From Chinchilla lanigera (taxonomy: Eukaryota; Chordata; Mammalia; Rodentia; Chinchillidae), in assembly GCF_000276665.1 (NCBI RefSeq), contig NW_004955484.1:7407590-7471589 (forward strand): a stretch of 64,000 nucleotides of DNA, in the 5' to 3' direction. Made by a program: the position numbers and the translations under genes. Positions 43,336 to 54,000 of the stretch are shown here, piece after piece. Each line of letters begins with the position of its first letter. The stretch's first letter is position 1. A model generated the notes under the pieces. It was given only the letters and a program-made list of their open reading frames with translations, had not been told where the DNA came from and did not search any database.

Positions 43336-43502
43336 GGTTCTTATTTTGTTTTGTTGTCATTTTGAGACAGGGTTTCACTATGCAATTCAAGCTGGCTTTG
43401 AACTCACTTTGTAGCCCAGGCTGGCCTCAAACTCACAGCAATCCTCCTGCCTCAGCCTCCCAGAGGTGCTGGGATTATAGGCATGCACCACCACTCCTGG
43501 CC
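43336..43502 (-). mobile_element. B1 SINE
   Basis: Antisense full-length B1, near consensus. Confidence 0.9.
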
Positions 43503-43511
43503 TTATGAGTT

Positions 43512-43547
43512 TTCAGTCTAAAGCTCTCCCAACTGAGCTATTTTGGC
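43512..43547 (-). pseudogene. tRNA-Phe 5'-half retropseudogene
   Basis: The minus strand reads nt 1-36 of tRNA-Phe(GAA), from the acceptor 5' strand through the D arm (tagctcagttgggagagc) to the anticodon tGAA, with 34 of 36 matching. The 3' half is absent and there is no A tail. Short direct repeats tgagtttt flank it (43506-43513 and 43554-43561). It cannot fold as a tRNA, so it is a retroposed fragment and not a gene. Confidence 0.82.
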
Positions 43548-43576
43548 AGCCCGTGAGTTTTGATATATTGTACTAT

Positions 43577-43703
43577 TTATTTATTTATTTATTTATTTAT
43601 TTATTTTATTTTATTTATTTATTTATGTATGTACCAGGAATTGAACTCAGGGCCTTGAGCTTGCCAGGCAGGCACTGGTGCCACTGAGCTATATCCCAGG
43701 CCC
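43577..43703 (-). mobile_element. ID SINE with (TTTA)n tail
   Basis: Antisense ID preceded by about 50 bp of (TTTA)n. TSD-like tattgtactattt / ctactgtactattt. Confidence 0.88.
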
Positions 43704-43879
43704 TACTGTACTATTTAAAATATGTTGCTCTGAATAGTTGTAGACCTAGGAAGTGAATAAGAAAAACACTCATTCTACTTAAAGTTGCATCTGGCTAAGA
43801 TGTTCCAAACCACTCATTAGAACCAGGCTGTACCACATACAACCTGCTCTGCATCTCCATTCTTTGCTCTTATTCTTTT

Positions 43880-44160
43880 TTGTCTCTCTCTTTTTTTTGA
43901 GACAGTCTCACTTTGTAGTTCAAGGCGGCCTCGAGGCGGGGATATAGCTCAGCAGCACAAGTGCCTGCCTGGCAAGCGCGAGATCATGAGTTCGATTCCC
44001 GATACCAAAAAAAAAAAAAAAAAAAAAAAAGAAAGAAAGAAACACTAACAAGGTGGCCTTGAGCTCACTTTGTAGCCCAGGCTGGCCTTGAACTCCTAAT
44101 GATCCTCTTACCTCAGCCTCCCCACTGCTGGAACTATAGGCATGCACCACCACACCCGGC
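43880..44160 (-). mobile_element. B1 SINE split by a sense ID
   Basis: Antisense B1 in two parts (43880-43933 and 44053-44160). The ID at 43934-44050 (+) duplicates caaggcggcct / caaggtggcct of the B1. Confidence 0.88.
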
Positions 44161-44164
44161 TTTT

Positions 44165-45000
44165 CTTTACTCTTTAGCCCTTTATACTTAATATAGGAAC
44201 ACTTTCCCAGGTTACACAAACTCTTCATAAGCATCATTCAAAACCATATAGCATTCTGTTGTGTGTTTACCATAATTTATTTAGTCATTCCCTAATCACT
44301 GTATACTTAGTTTAAAAGTTTAAGCCGGGCATGGTGGCGCATGCCTGTAATCCCAGCACTCGGGAGGCTGAAGCAGTAAGATCACTGCGAGTTCAAGACC
44401 AGCCTGGGCTATAAAGTGAGTTCAAGGACAGCCTGAACTACATAGCGAGAACCTGTCTCAAAAAGACCAAAAAAAAAAAAAAAAAAAAAGTTTCATGCTG
44501 TAATAGACATATTTTTCAAGCCAGGCATGGTGGCACAAGGCTGTAATCTCAGCACTCGGGAGGCTGAGGCAGGAGGATCCTTGTGAATTCAAGACCAGCT
44601 TGGGCTACAAAGTGAGCTCAAGGCCAGCCTGAACTACATAGTGAGACCTTGTCTCAAAAAGACAAAAAATAAAAAAAAACCAAAAAACAAAAAACATATT
44701 TTTCAGAGGAAAAATTACTTGGCCAAAGAAATATTTAAGAATCGATGATAGGGCCAGGGATATAGCTCAGCAGTACAAGAGCCTGCCTGGCAAGTGCGAG
44801 ATCGTGAGTTTGATTCCCCGTACCAAAAAAAAAAAAAGACTCAATGATAAATACTGCCAAACTGCTCCTCAAAAGGATTGTGTCATTTTACAGTCTCCCC
44901 AGCATGTCCTTGTTAGTACACTTGCCAAAATGAAGCAATCCCTATAAAACAATCTTGCTATTTTAATAGGCGAAAAATTATATATATGTCCACTGTATCT
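44165..45000 (-). mobile_element. L1M 3' region, antisense, split by three SINEs
   Basis: Antisense L1M phrases: gcattctgttgtgtgtttaccataatttattt; aaaattacttggccaaag; atactgccaaactgctcctc; acagtctccccagcatgtcc. Confidence 0.72.
44323..44838 (+). mobile_element. Two B1 SINEs and an ID inside L1M
   Basis: B1 44323-44489 and B1 44519-44695 (both near consensus), ID 44751-44838 with TSD-like cgatgata/caatgata. Confidence 0.88.
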
Positions 45001-45065
45001 TGATCTTCTGGCTCAATGAATGCATAATATTGCTTTTATTTCCTTAAAAGCAGGAAATCTATGTA

Positions 45066-45433
45066 TTTATTTTTGGTTTTTTGAGACAGGGTCTCACCAT
45101 GTAGTTCAGGGTGGCCTTGAATTCATGATGATCCTCCTGCCTCAGCCTTCCAAGTCTGGGATTACAGGCATGTGCCGCCACACCTGGTTCTTTATATCTT
45201 TTTTGTCTGAAGAGCTGAAAGTACTGTGGTGCTATATCAGTAAAGAGACAATGGACAGTCACCAGAACTTTATTTTATTTATTTATTTATTTTTTGAGAC
45301 AAGGTCTCGCTATGCAGTTCAGGCTGGCCTTGAGCTCACTTTGTAGCCCAGACTGGTCTCGAACTCACGATGATCCTCCTGCCTCAGCCTCCTGAGTGCT
45401 GGGATTACAGGCATGCACCACCATGCCCGGCTA
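45066..45433 (-). mobile_element. Two antisense B1 SINEs
   Basis: 45066-45190 short form. 45273-45433 full-length with TSD tcaccagaactttat / tcaccagaactttgt. Confidence 0.88.
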
Positions 45434-45451
45434 CTCACCAGAACTTTGTAT

Positions 45452-45544
45452 CTAACACAAATTTGAATCATTTTCTGAAATATCAGAATTTCCAGAGTCC
45501 TACTTAATTTCTCTTTAAAGAAAATGATTCAAATTTGTGCTTAG
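45452..45544. repeat. 93-bp inverted repeat / hairpin
   Basis: Arm 45452-45476 (ctaacacaaatttgaatca...) pairs with 45519-45544 (...tgattcaaatttgtgcttag) over 25 bp with one bulged base; the 21-bp core is perfect. The spacer is 42 nt. MITE-like; family not recognised. Confidence 0.8.
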
Positions 45545-46620
45545 ATGTGATTTCAGCTTTTTCTTGTTTAAAAAGTAACTGTGGTTTATGTCAGTTCTGG
45601 GATTTTCAATTCGTTTATTACCCATCTTTCCCTTTCCATTTCAATCAAACCCTATCTAAGTCAATAAAAGTAGGAGAAATATCATTTTTTTGAAGATCTC
45701 GAATTACTACTGGGATAACAAGGAGAATTTAAGCCTCTGAGCTATAGTAGAATAAGTCCAAATAACCAGAGGTAAGTTAGTTCTGAAATTTGTTCCCAGC
45801 AATTAAAATTTCAGAATTTTAAAATTATGGCCTTTTATTATGAAATTATGGGAACTGGCAAAAAACAGATACTTTTTAGGCCTCAATCAAGTTCTAAAAT
45901 GGATATCTATTACTCTGATATTCAAGTATCTGATTTCACACTTTTATATACAAACATAGGAAAACAAGCTTGACTGGAATAATTTGAGGCTTTGGACTGT
46001 TTACTGTATAATTTTTCCCTGCAGACTTCTGTAACTACTAATCTAATCTGGCCAAATAGTTGTGGGTTATTTATAAAGTAAATATTTCTGAAATGAATTT
46101 AAAGTTTTTTCTTTGAAATGGCTCCTCACTTGCAACAAAAAATGCAAGCTTTCCAACATTTTATTTTAAAAATGCCTTAAATATTTTGGTTTGTATACTA
46201 GTTACTTTTGTAATGAAGAAAGTTACCAGCAAATTGGCCTGTGGAAACTGCCATACTGTAAGTATATTTGGTTAAAATCCTTTATATAATTAATTAAAAA
46301 ACTTGGAGATACTGCATCTGAATAATCAAGATATGTACTTTCCTTTTCCTTTTAGGATTAAGATATTTTCTATGTCATATCTGTTTTTATAAGTCAATTT
46401 TCTTTCTATTACTTTCTCCTCTGAAGTATTGCTTTATGTGAAGTAACGATTCAGTTTCATAACCTTCTGCTTACTTCAAAACACACAGTACAAGTGAAAA
46501 AAAGTGCTGACAGCACCAATAGAAGTTCTCACTATGTATAGGACTAGAATAGGTAAGACACTTTATTTCATTTTAATTAGAGCAGAGGCAATGAGAAACA
46601 CAAAATGTAAGAATATGTAA
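45545..46620. other. Repeat-free AT-rich intron
   Basis: Over 1 kb without any recognisable mobile element, unusual in this window. No open frame or RNA fold was recognised. Confidence 0.6.
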
Positions 46621-46623
46621 GAG

Positions 46624-47400
46624 ACTAGAAGTGACAATACACACCTGTAATCCCAGTACCCTGGCAGGCTGAGGCAGGAAGTTTACAAATTCAAATCCAG
46701 CCTCAGCAGGTAGTGAAACCGTGTCTCAAGATAAAAATTTCAAAATGGCTCAGAACTGCTAGTGGTGGCACCGCACTTGTAATTACAATACTCTGGTAAA
46801 TCATGGCAGCAGGATCAAGAGTTTGAGCCCAAACTGGATCAAACTTTTAGTGAGCCAGTGAGATCCTCTCTCTCAAAAAAAAAAAAAAAGCTAAAGATGT
46901 AGTTCAGTGCAAAGGTCCTGAGTTCAACCACCACTATTGCCCTGCCCCAAGAAACAAGTTGGTTAGGAATAATTTATACCACTCTGTGTATATGTGTACA
47001 GATTGAACCATGGGTCTTGAGTACTCTAGGTGCTCTGTCTCTCTCACTAAAAGACCAATTTTGACAGCACACAGCCTTCCTCTTTTGTATTATACTCTTC
47101 TAACACTTTATACACAGCATCCTGGCAGTTGTCATATCTCACCATTTCTGTTTTGTTCATCTACTTCTTTTGACCAATGGTACTTCAAAGGAATTGAAGC
47201 TCAAAATACTGCTGGGCATGGGGTCCATGCCTGTAATTCCAGCATTCTGGGAGTCTGAGGCAAGAGAATTCCAAGTCTGAGCCCAGCCCAGGCAACATGG
47301 CCAGATTCTGTCTCAAATATAAAAAAATTTGAGGATGAAGCTCAATGTGAAGGCCATGAGTTCAACTCTCTGTACTATAAAAACAAAACACAAAACAGAA
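46624..47400 (+). mobile_element. Three sense B1/twin SINEs
   Basis: 46624-46738 short B1; 46753-46955 twin B1+ID; 47210-47400 twin B1+ID (gaggatgaagctcaatgtgaagg). Unique sequence 46956-47209 lies between. Confidence 0.72.
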
Positions 47401-47576
47401 ATACCAAAACCAAAACATCCTAAAGATACTATAAAAGTCAACATTATAATTCACCTACAGTGTTTATAAATCTTTTACTTTTTTTCTAGTCACCCTTCAG
47501 AATTGTGTAGCAATTTGTTTCTATTTAAGGCCTGAAGACATTCTCACCATCCAACCCAATGTTTCTATGATCCTGG

Positions 47577-47700
47577 CTCAGGGGTGGCAAACCTCTGGCA
47601 TGTAGGCCACAGTGGGCTGTTTGTATCCCTGAAAGCTCTAAAAGGTTCCCCATTACTGTATGGTTTACCATTATTACAGTTTGCTTCTAATGAATAGAGA
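47577..47700 (+). mobile_element. hAT-like relic, copy 2
   Basis: Starts caggggtggcaaacctctggc and shares gggctgttTgtat and tgaaagctctaaaaggt with 35536-35720. Confidence 0.5.
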
Positions 47701-48021
47701 ACAAGGTGTACTCTTTTCTCCCTGACATCACTGTAGCAATATACATACTTAGTTGTAATGCAAACACAAATTTGGCAGTGCACTGATAAAGGGCTCATGA
47801 CAGGGATCACTAACACACATGCTGCACAGTAAATATTGGTTAGATGGATTATGAAAGATTCTGTCATATATAAATATATACAGTATATTTATAAAATGTG
47901 AGTCTTAAATTCCCTATCCTGGCAAAACTGAGAGATATATTTATGGCATGAGTCATATAATCCAGTGAAAACTTGCTGTTAACTGGTTTAGATTAAGGAT
48001 TTCTTACAAATATTTGGATAT
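47701..48021. other. Intron, no recognised feature
   Basis: Unique. A second word resembling the hAT terminus (acagggatcactaacac, about 47800) is too weak to call. Confidence 0.5.
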
Positions 48022-48185
48022 CCAGACATGGTGGCGCACACTTGTAACCCCAGAAGTCAGGAGGCTAAGACAGGAGGATCGTTGTGAGTTTGAGACCAGC
48101 TTGGGCTACAAAGCGAGTGCAAGGCCAGCCTGAACTGCATAGTGAGACCCTGTCTCAAAAAGAAAAAATAAAAAAAAAACAAACC
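48022..48185 (+). mobile_element. B1 SINE
   Basis: Full-length B1, TSD caaatatttggata on both sides. Confidence 0.92.
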
Positions 48186-49193
48186 AACAAATATTTGGAT
48201 AAAGGGTCCATGAGTGTGTGTATGACTGTGTGGGATATGGTTACTCTATCCTACGCTGAAGGTTAACACATAAACTCTACATGTAAGATCTTCTTTGTTG
48301 AGGTTAATTCAGCTACATTTGCTATTAATCAGTAAATTATTATCAGCTTCAACACATGGGTTATAGCTGAGTAGTTTGTTCCTACAGTGACAAAAAATGT
48401 AAACTTATTATAAGGAATGGATAATGAGTTAGAATTTCTTTCATAAAGAAAGTCCTTACCTCACAAAGCCAAAGTGTAGGCTCCTATCTATCATTAGCAT
48501 ACAGTATGAAACAAAGTTTTTACTCTTAAAAAAAATCACTTCCTCCCTTTCAACAATAAAGACCTATCCCAATATTGAAAATGTTTGATATACAGATTTT
48601 TGTCTTCACGTTTGTTTAGTTGAAAAGACAGAACTTCCCCCTAGTAGATCAGTTAATGAAGTAGAAATTATAAGGAAAAACATAATAAATGCTATAGAAG
48701 TATAAACAACATACTATACATATGGAATGTAATAGCAGGAAACAAAGTAAGTGAAAAATACTTATTAATGTTTTTCCAACTAACAAAAAAATTCTAGCAC
48801 TTGAAGTACAAGGAAATCCTTATCCGTACTTTTGCTGCTACATAGAGGTGTTCTGGCCTAGCTGGATAAACCGGATGGTTTGTTTTAGATCAGCACTCTG
48901 AGTGATACACTATAGACGGAAACACAGTATTAACCCAGCACAATAGCTGTGCTCAAAGGGTCAGCAGCCACTCCATCCTGAACATCCAGTCAGTCACCAC
49001 TGGGGAATAAGAATGCCATCCAAGTTTCCATATATTTAAACATTTTGTAATTTTAAAAAAATATACAAAAGAACTGTAGCTGCTAGGTTTTAATTCTGAT
49101 TAGGGTTTTTCTGACCAAATGGCAGAATAAACTGAGTTCAGGAAGAAGACCAAAGATGGAGATGTGTTCATGATTTTTCCCTCTTCTTTTTTT
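48186..49193. other. Repeat-free AT-rich intron
   Basis: 1 kb of unique sequence ending in a poly-T at the assembly gap. Confidence 0.6.
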
Positions 49194-49293
49194 NNNNNNN
49201 NNNNNNNNNNNNNNNNNNNNNNNNNNNNNNNNNNNNNNNNNNNNNNNNNNNNNNNNNNNNNNNNNNNNNNNNNNNNNNNNNNNNNNNNNNNNN
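49194..49293. other. Assembly gap, 100 N
   Basis: Exactly 100 N, the usual placeholder for a gap of unknown size. It lies in the T-run of an antisense B1. Confidence 0.99.
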
Positions 49294-49405
49294 GTTTTAT
49301 GAAACAGGGGCTCCCTATGTAGTCCAGGCTGGCCTTGAACTGGTGGCTGATCCTCCTACCTCAGCCTCCGAGTGCTGGGATTCCAGGCGTGCACCACCAT
49401 GCCTG
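49294..49405 (-). mobile_element. B1 SINE at gap edge
   Basis: Antisense B1; its poly-T end is lost in the gap. Confidence 0.85.
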
Positions 49406-49594
49406 GCTTCCCCTTCATTCTTAGGTAACACATGACTGAGAAAATCGCTGTAGTAAAATGAGAACTCTCAGAGTTAACAGAAATCAAGTATTTAATGTTA
49501 AGTTACAGTGCAATATCTTGCTCAGTTTGCCTCAAATAGCCATTAACTGATAATGTCTTATTAATTTTCTTCACTAAGTGATAATAAAAACAAA

Positions 49595-49793
49595 AGCTGC
49601 TTGGTGTGACAGTGCATGCCTGTAATTCCAGCTACTCACTCAGGAAGCTGAAACAGAAGGATGGCAAGTATGAGGCCAGCCTGGGGAACACAGTGAGACT
49701 GTCTCAAAATAAAAAGTAAAAACAAAAAACAAGGGCTGAGGATGTAGCTCAGTGCAAGGCCCTGGGTTCAGTACCTAGTACTGCAGCGGGGAA
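49595..49793 (+). mobile_element. Twin B1+ID SINE
   Basis: Sense short B1 then ID part (gggctgaggatgtagctcagtgcaaggccctgggttcag). 49406-49594 is unassigned. Confidence 0.8.
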
Positions 49794-49819
49794 AAGCTAC
49801 ACACACACAACAATCTAAA

Positions 49820-50110
49820 AAAGATAAACTACAAAGAGAAAACAGAATAGTGGCTGGAGATGGGAGAAAAGAACTAAAGGAAACATAGGGTAACTTTTGA
49901 GGGTGATGGAAATATTCTGTATCTTGATCATGATCCCATTTTTAAGCCTTGTATAGGTTGTGTACACTTATCAAAACCAAAAGAAATATACAACTAAAAA
50001 GGGTAGATGATTCCCAGTACTTAAAAAAAAAAAAAAAAAAAAAAATAGGTGGATGCTGGTATATGGGAATTGCGCCTCAGTAAATCTAATGTTAAAATTT
50101 TTCCTGCAAC
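49820..50110 (+). mobile_element. L1M 3' end
   Basis: Sense L1M tail phrases: agaatagtggctggagatggg; ggtgatggaaatattctgtatcttgatc; ctaaaaagggtagatgattcc; ggaattgcgcctcagtaaatc. Confidence 0.82.
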
Positions 50111-50149
50111 AAAAATACGTGTTTTCTAAATGCTTATATAAAACCATCA

Positions 50150-50569
50150 AGAGGGGCTGGGAATGTAGCTGAGTGGTAGAGCACTTGCATAGTATGGCCC
50201 TGGACTGTGAACAACTGGAACAATGACAAAACAATACAAACAAAAAAACAACATTAAAAAGTTTAAGTAAGACTGGATGTGGTGCCGGGCGTGGTGGCAC
50301 ATGCCTGTAATCCCAGCACTGCAGAGGCTGAGGCAGGATGATCCTTATGAGTTTGAGACCAGCCCAGGCTACAAGTGAGCTAAAGGCCAGCCCGAACTGC
50401 ATAGTGAGACCCTGTCTCAAAAGACAAACACACACAAAAAAGACTGTATGTGGTGGTACACACCTGTAATCCTAGCATTAGTGAGTCAAAGGTAGGAGAA
50501 TCACTGTGAGCTCAAGGCTAGCCTAAATTACATAGCAAGACCTGTTTCAAAAAACAAAATGAAAAATAC
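50150..50569 (+). mobile_element. ID SINE and two B1 SINEs
   Basis: Old ID 50150-50250 (gggaatgtagctgagtggtagagcacttgc); B1 50284-50440; B1 50447-50569. Confidence 0.8.
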
Positions 50570-50652
50570 AAAAGTTGGTTTATATGACTATTAGATATGA
50601 ACTATTAAATAACTGATAAAACTTGTATACAAATAAGAGAGCCCTCTACCTT

Positions 50653-50775
50653 TTTTGAGATAGGGTCTGGCTAAATTGCTAAATTGCCCAGGCTAGCCTT
50701 AAACTCTAAATTCTCCTGTCTTAGCCTCCCAATTTGTGTTCAGCTTACAGGCGTGTGCTGTACACCTGGCTGGAG
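50653..50775 (-). mobile_element. Short B1 SINE
   Basis: Antisense short B1 (gatagggtctggctaaattgc). Confidence 0.75.
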
Positions 50776-51118
50776 CCTTTCAAATGTAACTAAAAACATG
50801 TTATTCACTGTCTCAAGTTGTCCCAACCCTGCTCTATTACTGAATTGCTACCTGATCCTAAGCAAATTACTTATATCTAGTTTTGTATTATAATCATCTA
50901 CACAGTAATGACTGGTATATTGACATGAATGACATGCTCTTGAGTCTCTCTATCACATATTGCAATACTACTACTTGTTCTGCCTTTGCAGGACTGCTCA
51001 TAGTTCCAAAGGCGTATCACAATACTTCTTGAGTTGATTTATCTCCAGTGACACTAACATAAACTATGATCTCCCAACTCCCCAGCTCCTCCATGATGGC
51101 CCAGCTCCTGCTCAACTT
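50776..51118. other. Intron, no recognised feature
   Basis: Unique sequence. Confidence 0.6.
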
Positions 51119-51247
51119 TTTCTTTTCTTTTCCTTTTTTCTTTTTCCTTTCTTCCTTCCTTCCCTTCCCTTCCTTTTTTCTTTTTTCCTTTCTTTCTTCC
51201 TTTTTTCTTTCTCTTCCTTCCTTTCTCTCTCTCTTTCTCTTTCTTTT

Positions 51248-51283
<36 letters not shown>

Positions 51284-51290
51284 TCGTATG
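51119..51290. repeat. Long pure polypyrimidine tract
   Basis: About 170 nt of C/T only (cttt, cctt and ctct units), adjoining the antisense B1 as its expanded tail. Confidence 0.95.
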
Positions 51291-51475
51291 TTTTGGTTTT
51301 TTGAGACAAGGTCTCACTATGTAGCCCAGACTGGCCTTGAACTTGCAACAATCCTCTTGGTTTTTTGAGACAAGGTCTCACTATGTAGCCCAGACTGGCC
51401 TTGAACTTGCAACAATCCTCTTGCCTCAGCCTCCCCCATGCTGTATTACAGGTGTGCAGCACCACACCTGACTTA
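51291..51475 (-). mobile_element. B1 SINE with exact 64-bp tandem duplication
   Basis: Units 51293-51356 and 51357-51420 are identical and contain the T-run plus the 3' half of the antisense B1 (gagacaaggtctcactatg...caacaatcctc). Confidence 0.93.
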
Positions 51476-52439
51476 ATTTTCATTAGGTCATTTAATTCTT
51501 CCTAATATCAACTAATTACAGCTGTAACTGTGACTCACAATAGGGTATTCAGGGCTACATAATGAAAGCTCCTAATTCTGACCTCAAGTCTTATAGGTAC
51601 CGCAAACTCTGTGTATCTATAACAGTCACTTGACTAGCCAACCTGGCACCCACCCCCACCCTCCCTCTCCCACTAAAGATAAATATTTACTTCTCCAACC
51701 TCCCTTGCAGTTACTGGTGACCATGTGATTCAGTTCTGGCCATCAAGATGTAAGATGAAATCTGCTAGGAGCATTTGGTAAAGCTTTTCATGATAAAGAG
51801 AACACATACAACCAATAACTCTTCTTTCCTCTTATTTCTGCCTTGGATTTATGTTTTAAGGCCATTTTATGTTATGTCAGGAGCAGCAAATATGAGATAA
51901 CAAATTTATTACAAATAACAGAACAAACATGACATCACAAAGTCCTTTAACCTTTTAACAGTTTACCCTGAACATTGCTTGGACAGGTGTCATTTCAACC
52001 AGTTGGTTCTTACACCGAATAAATTTGATGAAGCTGTTGTTGAAAATATGCTTTTGGAATTTATAGAAATTAACAAAAAAATGTGCAATTTTTGGTCACC
52101 CTGTATTTAAATAATTGGACTGGTAAATGGTTAAAAGAGCTTATTTCAGGCCTCTTAAAATTTGAGGTAAAAACAAATTACTTGTTGCATAAGCCATTCT
52201 TAGTTGGATTGTCTTCTGCTTGCAACTAACTGCACTTCTAACAAATATGGTGCCCAAAGCCCAATTGACCTCCCCCATGTCACACGTTCTCGTTTCCAAA
52301 TTACTCAGTGTAGTTAATGGTATCACCAGTTGCCTAAATTAGAAACCCAGCGTTACCTTTAGCTCTTTTGTCTATACTAGCTATTCAGATGTGAACACAG
52401 ATACTAGATCAAGAAGTGTCACTAGCTTTCTTGAAAATG
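51476..52439. other. Intron, largely unassigned
   Basis: 51690-51930 has words like gtgaccatgtgattcagttctggccatcaagatgtaag, reminiscent of an ancient mammalian DNA-transposon/LTR repeat. The rest is unique. Confidence 0.45.
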
Positions 52440-52880
52440 TTTCTGCTCTGTTCTCCATTTCCACTGCCACTCATTACTTCTCAGAATCGCCTTCCAGTTG
52501 CCAGACTGCTCTTCCTAGTTCACCTCCCACATGGGCATCAGTTCAACTTCTAAAGCACAGTTCTAACTTAATTAAGTACTCTCCTTCTTAAAAACCTTTT
52601 ACTTTGCCTAGAGGAAAAAAGTTCAAATTCCTTAGCATGGCATAAATGCTCCTGGTAACTTTTTCAGCTTCATTTCTTTGCACTTCTTCCTTGCTCCAGC
52701 AACCTGGATCTCTGCCACTGCAGTTTTACTTCTATCACTGGGCCTTAACTCACTGTGATCCATGTACCTGGAATGTCCTTTTCCCTCTCCAAAGTCTACC
52801 ATTTTGTGTTCCCAGGACTGAACACTTGCAGCATACATGGAAGACAGCATTTTGGTTATGAATGCCAGCTCTTGTATCAG
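52440..52880 (+). mobile_element. L2 LINE 3' fragment
   Basis: Words in L2 order: cttctaaagcacagttc; agtactctccttcttaaaaacctttt; tgctccagcaacctggatc; gtacctggaatgtccttttccctctcc. The open frames here are not genes. Confidence 0.65.
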
Positions 52881-52884
52881 GTAC

Positions 52885-53130
52885 GGCTGGGTTCTTCTAT
52901 TCACAGAACTGCTCAGTGGCCTTAACTACTTTACCTAATTTTCAAATCTCAATTTCTCCCTTTATAAAAGAAGGATTAAATAGTAATAGACTGGTTTGGC
53001 AATTAAATAATTCATATAAAGCATTTGGGTGCTCTGCTACTATGGGTGTTCTAGCCATCTTTGTTTTCCAAATCCAAGTTCAGTGCCTAGGACATCTGAC
53101 CAATATTTTTAAAATATAAATTGAATGAAG
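52885..53130 (+). mobile_element. MIR SINE and L2/MIR 3' end
   Basis: gctgggttcttctattcac...tggccttaactactttacc...tttctccctttataaaag...cagtgcctaggacatctgacc: the canonical MIR order. Confidence 0.6.
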
Positions 53131-53144
53131 AATCTTCTGTCTTT

Positions 53145-53539
53145 GTGTGTGTGTGTGTTTGAGACATGATCTCACTATGCAGTTCAGGCTGGCCTTGAAC
53201 TCACTTTGTAGTTCAGGATGGACTCGAACTCGAAACAATCTTTCTGCCTCTGCCTCCCGAGTGCTGGGATTACAGGTGTGTGCTACCACAAACGGCTAAA
53301 ATTGCTTTTTAAAAGCTGCCTTTAGTGGCTATAGCTCCAATTTAAATGGGACAAGAAAGGGTATACATATACCATATGTATACATATCCATATACATGGA
53401 TCAAGCTGAACCAATGTCAATGTCAACCCGCCCCTGAGATGTAGTCTCATTATGTACTCAAAGATGGTCTTGAACTCGTGATCCTCTTGCTCAGATTCCC
53501 AAGTGCTGGAATTACAGGTGTGCACCACCTCATCAGGCT
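53145..53539 (-). mobile_element. Two antisense B1 SINEs
   Basis: 53145-53297 full length with (GT)n head; 53431-53539 short form. 53298-53430 is unassigned. Confidence 0.82.
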
Positions 53540-53576
53540 TTCAGTATGTCAATTTTAATTACAGTACATGTTTTAT

Positions 53577-53599
53577 GCTACCTACATGGTAGGTAGCAT
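53577..53599. repeat. Small perfect palindrome
   Basis: tgctacctac-atg-gtaggtagca; 10-bp arms (11 with one more flanking base pair) around a 3-nt loop. Confidence 0.85.
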
Positions 53600-53734
53600 A
53601 TTATTGCCATCATGCTAGTTTTATTGTAAAAAAATTCATACTAGACCCAGGAAATATATATAATAACTTCTTTCTGAGCTGAGGTTTGAATCCAGGGCCT
53701 TGTACATGCTAAGCAACTTTAAAAATTTTATACT

Positions 53735-54000
53735 TGGGGCTGGGAATTTAGCTCAGTGGCACAGTGCCTGCCTGGCAAGCGCGAGGTCATGAGTTCGATT
53801 CCCAGTACCGGGAAAAAAAAAATAAATTTATACTTGAAGCCAGGAGTAATGGTGTACACCTATCCTGCCAGCACTTGGGAGGCTGAGGCAGGAGGATCAC
53901 CATTGGTTTGGGACCAGTCTAGGCTACATAGCAAGCTCAAGGCCAGCCTGCACTACAAAGCCGAGACTCTGTCTCAAACCATCAAAAAAACAGATAAACA
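53735..54000 (+). mobile_element. ID SINE then B1 SINE
   Basis: ID 53735-53820 with TSD tttatacttg on both sides; B1 53838-54000 directly after. An ID relic (antisense) precedes at 53672-53718. Confidence 0.88.

Noticed and set aside
49971..50435. 154-codon minus-strand frame, the longest in the window
   Set aside because: Runs through an antisense view of a B1, an ID and an L1M tail; its start is SINE sequence.
51054..51483. Lys/Arg/Glu-rich and Phe/Ser-rich frames around 51.1-51.5 kb
   Set aside because: Products of a polypyrimidine microsatellite and a duplicated B1; not proteins.
52391..52904. Possible exons in a region with several overlapping frames
   Set aside because: The sequence follows the order of an L2 3' end; frames are on both strands and unsupported.
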